This document shows positions 35,964 through 47,000 of a DNA stretch of 64,000 nt, piece by piece. Position 1 is the stretch's first letter, and every line of letters begins with the position of its first letter. A program made the position numbers and the translations under genes. Below the pieces are notes generated by a model. That model did not search any database, had not been told where the DNA came from, and saw nothing but the letters and a program-made list of their open reading frames with translations. Origin of the DNA: Ciona savignyi (lineage: Eukaryota > Chordata > Ascidiacea > Phlebobranchia > Cionidae); the NCBI GenBank assembly GCA_000149265.1, contig CH003025.1, positions 275,657 through 339,656 on the forward strand, in the 5' to 3' direction.

Positions 35964-38097
35964 TTTTTCTTTTTTTTTTTCGTCAAACGCTTGACAGGCA
36001 TGGCTTGTGGCAACGACATCTACCAAAAGGGTATTGGAATCGCAATAAAACTTTGTCGTGTGTTAGATCACATGGTCTAGATGTGCACGGATCAAAATTT
36101 TGCGGAATATACTGAGGGGAATTCCCCTGGGAGGTGAAAAACCAAAACGGTATCTTTTTTTAAAAAAATAGCTTTCTTGGGCATAGCGCTTGAACAACTA
36201 CTCCAATTTCAATTAGATTTGGTAAACTGTAAGTGCATTAGCCACTGATATACCACTTAAAAGAATTAAAAAAATTACCCAGGGAAATACCCTAAAAATA
36301 AGATTTTGTTTTCAAATCATGATTGTGACAGGCATGGCTTGTGGCAACGACACCTACCAGAAGGAGTAATGGAATGGCAATACAACTTAGTCATTTATTA
36401 GACAACATGGTCTAGATGTGCATAAACCGAAATTTTGGGGCATATACCCAGGGGAATTCCCCTTGGAGGTGAAAAACCAAAACGGTATCTTTTTTTAAAA
36501 AAAATACCTTTTTTAGGCATAGCGCTTGAACGGCTACTCCAATTTCAATTAGATTTGGTAAACTGTAAGTGCATTAGCCACTGATATACCACTTAAAAGA
36601 ATTTAAAAAATTACCTAGGGAAATACCCTAAAATAAGATTTTGTTTTCAAATCATGATTGTAACAGGCATGCGCTTGTGTCAACGACACCTACCAGAAGG
36701 AGTAATGGAATGGCAAAACAACTTTGTCATTTGTTAGACAACATGGTCTAGATATGCATAAGCCAAAATTTTGGGGCATATACCCAGGGGAATTCCCCTT
36801 GGAGGTGAAAAACCAAAACGGTATCTTTTTTTAAAAAAATTACCTTTTTTAGGCATAGCGCTTGAACGGCTACTCCAATTTCAATTAGATTTGGTAAACT
36901 GTAAGTGCATTAACCATTGATATATCCCTTGAAAGAATTAAAAAAATTACCCAGGGAAATACCCTAAAAATAAGATTTTGTTTTCAAATCATGATTGTGA
37001 CAGGCATGGGTTGTAGCACCGACATCTATCACAAGGAGTAATGGAATTGCAATAAAACTTTGTCATTTGTTAGACAACATGGCCTAGATTTGAAAAAACT
37101 AAAATTTTGGGTAATATATCCAGGGGGATTTCCCTGAGACGTTAAAAACCAAAACAATATTTTTTTCTAAAAAAATGAGCTTTTTTTGCGCATAGCTCTT
37201 GAACTGTAAATCCAGTTTGAATCAAATTTGATAAAATGTAAGTGCATTAGTAACTGATTTAACACTTAAAAGAAATAAAAAAATTACCTAGGGAAATACC
37301 CTAAAAATAAGCTTTTGTTGTCCAATTATGATTGTGACAGGCATGTCATGTCGCCCTGACATCTACAAGAAGAAAAAAATGTATGCTCAATCCAACTTTT
37401 TTATTTGTTAGACAACATGGCCTAGATATGCACAAACCAAAATTTTGGCTAATATATCTAGAGGAATTCCCCTGAGACGTTAATAACCAAAACGGTATTT
37501 TTGCATATCGCTTAAACGGCAGCTCCAATTTGAATCAGATTTGGTAAAATGTTAGACATTTAAACACTCTGTTCCAATTAAAAAAATCATTTATTAGGGT
37601 ATTTCCTTTAAAAACGCAGATATTTTCCTGAATTATGATTGTGACAGGCATGCCATATCGTACAAACATCTTCAACAAGGAGTTGACAAATCAGACAAGG
37701 AATTGACTAATCAGAATAAAACATTAAGAATTGTTATACAACATAACCCACATAGGTAAAAACAGAAACGTACGTACTAAACCCAGTAGAAACTTATCTA
37801 ATAAACCCAGTAATTCCCTGAAACCACGAAAAACGATTAAAAGAAAGCTTTTATTTAAAACATTTGTGGTGAAATGTTCGTAAATCTAACACGATTGTTC
37901 TTTTTTTATCTACACATGGAGAAGAAGTTTGGTTTGATAACTATGGGACCCATGCGTTTATGCTTGCAGAAACAAACTACATACTCAGTGTATAAAATAC
38001 AAAATGTGGTTAGGGACCCTGTATAGCATGAATATATGGCATACAACATGTGTTTTACGAATGGTGGTGGTTAAACACGTGGTTGACACTCTCTAGT
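35888..38097 (+). mobile_element. Repeat-unit element (family D) copy 2, about 6 units
   Basis: Same ends as copy 1 (ATGGGTCCCAT plus T-run at left, GACACTCTCTAG at right), but with more tandem units. The GACAGGCATG-type marker stands at 35993, 36327, 36662, 36999, 37336 and 37643, so spacing is 334, 335, 337, 337 and 307 bp. The left end forms a hairpin: GTCCCATTT pairs with AAATGGGAC around a four-base loop. No coding capacity. Copy 1 has three units, so unit number varies between copies. Confidence 0.75.
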
Positions 38098-38256
38098 TCT
38101 AATTTGCTGTTATCCGATTCAGTATTGAACCACAAAGATAGGTTTCTCCAGTTCCTGTTATGATAGCGTCAATTTGAAGGGGATGCTTCGAGCAATTCAA
38201 AAGCGATTTCCACACATTGTATAATGTGTATATATGCTCGTTGTTTAATAACCATC

Positions 38257-38343
38257 CCTTCGATAGCTCAGTTGGTAGAGCGGTGGACTGTAGAGGTTGC
38301 AACAGATATCCATAGGTCGCTGGTTCGAATCCGGCTCGAAGGA
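38257..38343 (+). tRNA. tRNA-Tyr (GTA) with a 14-nt intron
   Basis: The acceptor CCTTCGA pairs with TCGAAGG; discriminator A at 38343. D arm is TAGCTCAGTTGGTAGAGC. The anticodon GTA is at 38290-38292. The intron at 38294-38307 lies one base 3' of the anticodon, as in eukaryotic tRNA-Tyr genes. The T arm is GCTGG-TTCGAAT-CCGGC with one G-T pair. The mature RNA has 73 bases before CCA addition. All stems are intact and both internal promoter boxes are present, so it looks functional. No T-run terminator is obvious; TATTTTTG begins two bases after the gene. Confidence 0.95.
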
Positions 38344-38416
38344 TATTTTTGACCTATATATAAATTTAAAATAAAATGCTGCGAAATAACAAATCTCGCA
38401 TATCAATTTTTTATTC

Positions 38417-38511
38417 CAGGGGCGCGATAATCTGATGATTGCCTTTGTGATAACCTACGTTTTTACATTCATTTTGGCATAAACGTTAATATTCTATATT
38501 GTCCTATCCCT
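38417..38511 (+). repeat. SINE-A 3' fragment
   Basis: GGGGCGCGATAATCTGATGA and the tail-proximal part ending in TTGTCCTATCCC are recognisable. The 5' part is missing. Confidence 0.55.
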
Positions 38512-39652
38512 TTCTTGGTTTACCGACGCTGTTGCAATGGTCTCTTTCTCCCTCTATATAAGACGTGTGAGCATTAGTTCTTTTCATTATTTCACTACGT
38601 GTAGGCGACGCTAAGTAATGTCTTACTCAAGAACACCACCAACAATTTAGGGCCGGTTTCGATTCAACAGCAATACCGCTGATGGCCGGTGCTGTCAGTT
38701 TGGCGTTACACTCACGCTCGAGAGCCTGTTGGCACGTGTTTGCTTCATTATTCGCATATGCTTGGAAAACGAACATTACTTCGCTTTGTGTCCAACCATG
38801 TGTGCGGATACGACGTTATCATTAAGCTATCGGCGGATGAGCCAAATAGATCATCAAAGAATATAAACTTAAAATAATAAATTTATTTTGATTTAATGAA
38901 AGCAGCAGGTCTTTTTTTATATCTTTTCAGAAGTTTCTAATGTATTTGTTACTAGGACCGTTTTTGTATATAGAACGGCACATTTTTCAGTTGCGTTAAC
39001 CGTTTGGTCGGTCATACGACCGTATGCTTACCAGCACGTCTTTTCGTGTTTCGAACACCCATAGAAGAAAAATCGAAAGACAACCGGGATCTAGTATAAG
39101 ATAAAAAAGGCAATACTTTTTCTACTATCTCTCGGATTTGGTCGCTACATTTTAGTTTGATAATAATCAGACTGTACGAGCTATCAGAATTCAAGCGTGG
39201 TCCTGGATTACACATTTATATATGATTTCAGCGTTGTCTAACATGAAGTACTATAAATTATAACACGTAGGATAGTTTAGGATGGAATAATAGTTTGTAC
39301 AGAGTTAAGATAACAGGAAAATTGCATCGTTATATAACAGGAAATTGCATCGTTATATAAGAACACGTCCCAACGGTCGGATTACCAGATCTAAACCAGA
39401 GTTATGGTAAATGAAGATATTGTGATAGATTTTGTGAAGCATATAAATCCTCTGGTCTACTAAGTGACTTGCTCAAGGACACCTTGTGATTATTCGCTAT
39501 AAGTCTTTATGATCTAGTTTCAATACGAATCCCTACATAGGAATAAGCTTAACGTCTGAAAGGTTTTGTCAGTGTCCATGATTGCATTAAGTATAAGTAT
39601 ATAAAATGTGTTGCTAAATATGGTTATGCAATATCTCCAATAATGTACCGAA
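38512..39652. other. Intergenic DNA with decayed repeats
   Basis: A short segment at about 38655-38695 resembles the tRNA-like segment at 60398-60468 (shared CGATTCAACAGC). A decayed minus SINE-A may span about 39265-39500 (GGATGG tail, GGTCGGATTACCAG, CTTGCTCAAGGACACC). No gene is supported. Confidence 0.4.
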
Positions 39653-39671
39653 CCGGTACCTAAGGTACCGG
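39653..39671. promoter_or_regulatory. Palindrome upstream of APIP
   Basis: CCGGTACCTAAGGTACCGG has perfect 9-bp arms around a single A, 191 bp upstream of the APIP start codon. It fits a dimeric factor site in the promoter, but no factor is assigned. Confidence 0.4.
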
Positions 39672-39861
39672 GTACAGGAACTATAACAGATTGTAGAACA
39701 GGAACAATAGCAATAAACCAACCATTTTTTCTTTGCTTTGTGATAATAAGTGTTTTCAGTAATACCGCACAGTTATATGTACTTGGCAATTGCTGTTGCA
39801 GAAAAATTGTGGTAGCAGTTTATTCTTCGCCGTAAAATAACTACCTGTGTATAAGCTGACA

Positions 39862-40581
39862 ATGAAACGTGCAAAAATAGAAAATATGAATCATGAAGAA
39901 AATATTTCATCGGAAGACAATGATCCAACCCAATTAATTCCAAAGTTGTGTAAATGGATGTACAACCTAGGTTGGGCCACTGGGACTGGGGGCGGGATGT
40001 CCGTGCGTCATGGTGACTTAATCTACATGGCTCCCTCTGGAGTACAGAAGGAGATGATAAAATCATGCGAAATTTTTAAATGTGACCAAAAAGGCAAGGT
40101 ATTGGATTGTCCAGATGGGTTTAAACTAACCGAATGTGCTCCATTGTTCATGAATGCTTATTCCCTTCGGAATGCTTCAGCAGTTTTGCACAGTCACAGC
40201 GAGTACGCAGTCCTGGCTTCGCTCATATTCAAAGGCAAGGAGTTCCGAATCACCCATCAGGAAATGTTGAAGGGAATTAAAATTGGCACCACTAATGAAT
40301 CTTACAAATATAGCGATACCCTTGTTGTCCCAATCGTGGAAAATGTCTTATACGAAAAGGATTTAACTAAGCGAATGAAAAAAGCAATGGAAATGTACCC
40401 ACAAACTAATGCTGTCCTCGTTCGTAGGCATGGGGTGTATATATGGGGCAATACTTGGCAAAGAGCAAAGACACAAGCTGAATGCTACCATTACTTATTT
40501 AAGCTGGCAATTGAACTTAAACGATCAGGGATTAACCCTGAAGTAAACCCTATTGATGAGTTTGGTATTACAGATCAATAA
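39862..40581 (+). CDS. APIP: Methylthioribulose-1-phosphate dehydratase (APIP)
   Basis: Zinc enzyme of the methionine salvage pathway in the cytosol. It dehydrates 5-methylthioribulose 1-phosphate to 2,3-diketo-5-methylthiopentyl-1-phosphate; in mammals it also restrains Apaf-1-driven apoptosis. Class II aldolase fold, 239 residues against 242 in human. Conserved blocks include WATGTGGGMSVR (38-49), YMAPSGVQKE, ECAPLFMNAY (C92), VLHSHS (zinc ligands H110 and H112), THQEM (catalytic E134) and RRHGVYIWG (third zinc histidine H190). These keep the human spacing with an offset of five. All active-site residues are present. The ATG at 39862 is chosen because upstream codons in frame include no other ATG. 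The reading frame has no introns, unlike the vertebrate gene. It is 464 bp upstream of GPR155 on the same strand; that gap is too large for a typical Ciona operon. Confidence 0.95.
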   Translation: MKRAKIENMNHEENISSEDNDPTQLIPKLCKWMYNLGWATGTGGGMSVRHGDLIYMAPSGVQKEMIKSCEIFKCDQKGKVLDCPDGFKLTECAPLFMNAYSLRNASAVLHSHSEYAVLASLIFKGKEFRITHQEMLKGIKIGTTNESYKYSDTLVVPIVENVLYEKDLTKRMKKAMEMYPQTNAVLVRRHGVYIWGNTWQRAKTQAECYHYLFKLAIELKRSGINPEVNPIDEFGITDQ

Positions 40582-40631
40582 TTTCAGTTCAATGGTTTTA
40601 AGAATTTATTCAGAGGTAATATGTTTACTGG

Positions 40632-40637
40632 AATAAA
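40632..40637 (+). promoter_or_regulatory. Poly(A) signal of APIP
   Basis: AATAAA 51 nt after the APIP stop codon. Its distance supports a short 3' UTR ending before the GPR155 start at 41046. Confidence 0.6.
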
Positions 40638-41045
40638 AATGCTTTGTGCTTGCTGGAAGAAAACTGCCTTAGTTTGTTTTGTGCCTTGGTTAATTCTTTT
40701 AGTTGCATTCATGTAATGTTACTCGGTACTGGTATCTATTATATGTTGTACCACTACCTGATTATGCAATAACTAGACTTTGTACCTCATGATATGACAT
40801 ATACTTTTTCACTTTAAATATTTCTTCATAAACGAAAAAATCATACCTTTGCCCGTAATATATAATTTTTAACATTTATCGTGAAAAAATTAAGTTTTTA
40901 TTTCAATTATTAGAAAGCCTGTTCACAACATGTCTGCAACATAGGCCATTAAAATCCCTGAAAAAGAGTAGTCATAACACAAAAGGCCTTGGATTCTTAT
41001 GTTGGTGGTGAAGTCTGGCAAATGAGTTGAAACAAAATTGGCGAA

Positions 41046-44000
41046 ATGGCGACTGCATCATCCTTTACCAACCTATTTCCTGCACTTGTCAATTGTTTCA
41101 TCATTATAATCTTTGGATATCTGGCTGGGTGGTTCAATATTGTGACCCAGAGCCAAGGAAAGGGGATTAGCAACTTTGTCGGTAGGTTTTTGTTTTTCTA
41201 TGTTTTAATGTACCGGTATGTATTTTTAAAAATTATTCAATATTTTTCTAACTGGCATTGTGGATTATGGTAATTTCTTTCTTTAAATTAGACTAAGGTA
41301 TATCACTCATTTTTTATTTTAGATAGCAATGACTTGTCATTCCGCCTATGTGTACTGTGGCCACTGTCAACAACCTACCCCATCTAAAGCCGTATTTACT
41401 TTCAGGTACTTTTGCATTGCCAGCTATTATATTCAAAAGCATGGTAGAGTTGAACTTCACCACTGTCAACTGGTCTTTTATGTTAGCAGCAATGTGTGGG
41501 AAAGCTCTTGTGTTTGCCATAATAATCGCAATCACACTAGCGGTCCAGCGGAAAAAGGGTCTAGGACAGGCAGCACTATTTGCAATTTTTTCCACTCAAA
41601 GTAACGATTTCGCCCTTGGATACCCAATCGGTGAGTTTTGTGTTTTTTTCAAACCTGTAGATTAAACCTTTTCTATTTAACACACCGGTGTAAAAATATT
41701 TAAGTTCCCACTATCCAAAATACGTCATATTGCTACCCCTTTAGTTACGGTATATACTCGATCAATATGGTATCCCTGGGTAGCTCTATTTACATACTGG
41801 TTATTAAATTTCAAGTCTCTAATTTTTTAACTTCGTCACCACATCTTGTAGAGAGTTGGTGCACCTGTACATACTAACTACAAGAGTAAAACACCTTTAA
41901 TATATTTGCTTTGTGTTTTACTGGAAGAGTCGGTCAATACCTTCATGTCTATTCAAAGACTCGCTTCATAGTAGGCCAGGGTGTGGTTGTACAATAAAGT
42001 CATTTTAAACAAGTTTGGTTGTTTACCAAGGTTGTTTCCAAATTTTTAAATAACAGTATTTTGAAACCAGTTTCAAGCCAATGTTACATATTGTACCATT
42101 GTCTAATTCTGGTATTAGAAATCAAGAATAAATAAAATATAGCCTATACTCTTTATTGCTTTTAATTTTGATCATTATGTCCTGTGCTGAACTTCTTAAT
42201 TTTTAAGTACCAGGTATTATTTTATTGACCAGTACCGGTAGTCTAAAAAAAGTGTACAAGAAAAACAATGTACTCTAGGCCTATATGGTTTTGTAATCAA
42301 AATTAGTCGCTGTGCATCTCTAATTAAATTCTTAAAACTATATATTGCCTTTTTGTACTGGTTATTATATTTTAAGTATATATTATATTGTCTAAATTTT
42401 GTGCTTAGACTAATTTACCGTCGCACTGGTACAATACAAATCCATTCATTAAATTGGTTTACCCTTGTAAAAATTGTATTAGTTGCAGCCTAAAACTTCC
42501 TATTTATTGCAGTTAAGGTGCTGTATGCAAAATCCAACCCAGAACTTCTCCAATACATCTATCTTGTTGCACCCATTAGCTTGTTGATACTAAATCCAAT
42601 TGGTTTTATCATGCTAGAAATCGACAAGCAATCGAGGTAATATATCCTAAAAGTCTATACAACCTTTAAAGGTTTAAGGTGTGCTTTAGTAATATAACTA
42701 CAAACTGCCATATTCTGTTTTCTTAGTTTGAAACTTTTAAGCCACCTGTTAGTTTCGTGTCTTCAGCAAAAACTAAATTAAGGATTTTATTCTCTTGAAC
42801 ATAATACATCATCTGTAATGAATACAGCAGACTTCAGTTAAAAAAATGGTAATGACTAATGAATTCTCCAACACTTAAATTTCCCTCATATGTTATCCGA
42901 TATCTATGTATGGATTTTCCCAACCATATCTTTTAAATGTGAATTTCCTCATCCAAAACATTACAAGATTACAAAAATAGATCAACAAGTAAAATCAATT
43001 TTACCAAATGATTAACTTTTCCACCCCTTGTAAAACAACAATGCCTATGATTTGTTTTGTCTTATATTGATAAATAATATAACTTATTTAGATAACCATC
43101 CAAATTACAAGGTTACAAAAATAGATTCAACAAGTAAAATCAAAAGTTTCTATTCCAAGAAACCGTTTTGGAATTGTCTTTGCTATATGTATTTTTATGT
43201 GACTGCAGTACTTGCTCTTTTGTGTTTTCTCCCTAGACTGTGACTTGTGGTTGGGGATGTTACATAACTTATCTAAATTCTTGTTACGCAACTTCCCTTT
43301 TTTTCTAAAGGAGATCCAGCAGTGTAAACAAACGTCTCAGTGGAGATAGCAAAAGCAGAAGTAGCTCTTGTGATACATGTCCTGCATTAGGTATTTTAAT
43401 TAACCTTTGTATTTGGTAATTGCTGCATGCTACCCCGAAATCCATAAAAAATAAATGTTTAATTGTAAAGTGTAATGTGTAATTGTACACCCCCTTGTAA
43501 AATTTAGTAACATTTATATATATATATTTATGCTTGTTTTTTAAACACAAAATGGATTGCGATACTAGTACTTTTCTGATAACGTTATATGTAACTCGTT
43601 TTTCTGAGTCTTCAGATTCTCCAAATACTTAAAACTTCAATAAATATATATTTCTATTTCACAGCATCCTGCAGTTCCGCCAGCACGTCGGAGCTATCGA
43701 AGGCAGAGAAAGAGAACCAGGGTTGGAGGCTTGCTCTTAAAATCTGTCGGGGCGTGTTTCTAAACCCGATAGTGTTTATGGTGTTCTTCGGCTTGGCCTT
43801 TCATTTCATATTGAGAGGGTAGGTAATGAGAAAGGAAGTGGTCTTTTAAGTTGTATATTCCTAGTTCACAGTGCTACTGCCAAACTTGCTCGGTACTAAT
43901 CAAAAGTGTAAGTGATCCGGGGTGTAAATCTACTTTCTACTTGTGTTCAAGACCAGGGGTGATACCGGCCAAACTTTAAATCAGATCAATCATGGTTTAC

Positions 44001-47000
44001 TGTATTGTCTAAAACAATCTTAAAGGACCCCTTACTACAATGCACTGTTTTTATATAGTCAATGAATTAAGTACAACCGCCCCAAATTATACACTTTTGA
44101 AGCAATGACTAAAAACAAGTTGGGAAAATAAAATAGATCTGAGGTCTGTACTAAAACACTAGGATAATGCATCACTAAAGATAAGAGAACATGGGAGATA
44201 AATTCGGGAAAGATGATAGGGTGGTCAATCATTTTAATAAGTGTCAGCTACTTTTCCGCAACAAGCCACACACTTCCCCCAGTTGACTGTGCATTAATTA
44301 CCATCAGCAAGAATGTGGCATCACCTAATTTGTAATGTTAAGCAGCAACACCAACTTAACATTTTATTTTTTTCATTAAAAGTAGCAATTATTTATTTGC
44401 CTATCATTCATAGTATAAAGAGGAAATGATCAAAAAATATTCAGACAGCCTTTTTCCAGCAACTTTAATAATTACAGGAAATTGCCATCGTTGTTGAAGC
44501 AAATTTTAACTACGCTGACGAACTCTTTTTCTGCCACCGCATTGTTTTATCTCGGGCTCTCCATGGTGGGAAAGCTTTCAAAGCAAAAAGGAGTCGGTCT
44601 TCTTGTTCCCCTCACTCTTATTGTGGCAAAAATGTAAGTGCTGTGGATTTTTTTATTTTTATATATGTCAATGAGGTAAAGTTTGGCATGGATGCAAAAT
44701 CCACTTTTGTTTGCTAAATTGCACCTCTTGCACTACAAATGTGTACTAAAATAAACTACTATTATTTGTCTTTTTTTGTATGAATAAATAATAGAAGATT
44801 ACTAATTGTAACATACTGTAACAGATTCACCATTGGACTGTAATATCCTGACTACTTAGTTTACTATTGATAACCATATCAATCCCAATATGTATTTTCC
44901 AAACCAAAAATTCAAATTACTCATTTATCCTCCCAAATTACAAATTTAATAGTATTTCTAAAATAACCCATGTTTTCTCTTTATAACGAACTCAGCGAAT
45001 AGTTCACACTGTTTTGTGCAGTGAAAATATGTGGTGAGATTCACTGGAAAATCAGTAAAATAGGAAATGTCACTTCCTGGATGCTTCATGAATTATTTAG
45101 CAAGCTGGTTTTAATGTGGGATTCTGTACATGAGATATCAATGCAAAACAGTTTTAAAATCTAAGAAATTTCCCTGTTGGAAATTTTAAAATTAAAATCA
45201 TGAATGTGATAAACTGAATAATGAACAATATATTGTCTTGTTAAATATCCTAATGTTGTACACTTCACTGTAGTTAAATAGTACTATCATAATTGTTTTT
45301 TTTTGTATTAACGGGACAAAAATGTTAATTCATGTTAACACCAAAATGTTTTTATTTTTAATGTTTTCAATTGCTCATCTGCTTTATTTTTCATCTTTAG
45401 CTTTTCACCACTATGATAATAATTTTTCTTCTTTTACCAACATGGCGTACAATTATTAGCCTTTTCCTATATATAAATATTATATACTCAATCATGTATG
45501 AATATGTTCACATTATGCCAATGTTATATTGCTTTCTCTGCCTCTGATGTGGTTAAACACATATTGCGCATTAAATAACCACAAATTCCTAAATTTGATT
45601 TTAGCTAAAAACATTACTGTACATTTCCTGTTATTTCCAGATTGCTGCTGCCCATCTTAATCCGGATGTTCATGTATACATTCTCCAATGTGATCCCTTT
45701 CACTCCACCCATGAGAACCAACGTAACATCGAACGCCTCTTACACCTCCACACTCGCAAACTTCGGGTTCCTGTATGGGACTTTCCCCACTGCCCCCTCA
45801 GTCATAATATATGCGACGAGGTACGGGATGGAGGTCGACCGGGTAGGAACTTGTTTTTAACTCGCGCTGAAAACTTGTTTTAGTCTCGCCCTTATATAAC
45901 TAGTTTGTTCTAGAATAGGAAAGGTAAACAAAAAAATGTAAAACTGTTAGTGGTGCTGCTCTACATTTTAGAAAAAATCTAAAATTCATATTTATTTACA
46001 TTGTTCCAACTATCAATGTCTAGCTAGTTAGCTCATTGTGCAGTCAGTTAATTTATTCGTAGCATGTCTTGTTTTTGCCAGAAGATGGTGGGTTCAACAC
46101 CTAGTCAGTTATGTCCTTAAACATAATTAACATATGTTGTGTGTAGGCCTGTCCAATAGATTGTTGGTTGAAAACTGTAGCAACAATAAAATCATATACT
46201 GACACTACAATTTAGTTCTGGTAAACTGACTGGACAACCGATAATCAGGTGATTGCCTATGTTATACCACACCTTGCATTTTTCCATCTCCATCTCCAGG
46301 GTTTTAATATTTTATCCTATACCATTAAAACGGCGAACAATCTCCACTAGTATAAAGCAATAGAAGAATGCCATATGCAGGAAAGTCATTAAGACTTCCC
46401 CTGTGTTCATACCAATAACAAGCTAAGCTAATACCAACGACAAACTATGGAAACCGGGTTTATGCATTTTAATAGCAGCCTTACTCCCAACTTTATATGG
46501 TTTTACATCAGTTAACTTAGTGACCACTTTTTGGGGAAATATATTCGTTTTTTAATCCTTTTTAACTATAGATTTTACCACCACCCCCACTGGTACAATA
46601 TGATTAGGTTTATCGTGCTTAATTACATACAGCAGTGTAATTTGATTTTTTTTATATAATGGCGTTTATAAATTGTTTGCATGTACATATATTTAATACT
46701 AATATTTTAATTACAAAAGTTTATACATTAATCTTCATTAGTTTAATTAGAATTAAAATGTAGCATGTCAACTTACATTGAACAAACTACCTACTGTTTT
46801 TAGTACAGAATATCTTATACATTTTCTTCTCAAAGAGAATATATATTTAAGAAATCAATGAAAACACAGCAAAGAATATTAAAGCACACTAAACCTAGCT
46901 CTTTCACAGCTAGCGTCCGGTATGGTCCTATGCACCACATTATCAGCTCCTATTATGTATGTGAGTGCTTGGACGTTAACAATAAGTTCAATGCAATACG

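Noticed and set aside
39847-39861. Upstream extension of APIP to position 39847
   Set aside because: The codon at 39847 is GTG. The first ATG is at 39862 and gives the expected length.
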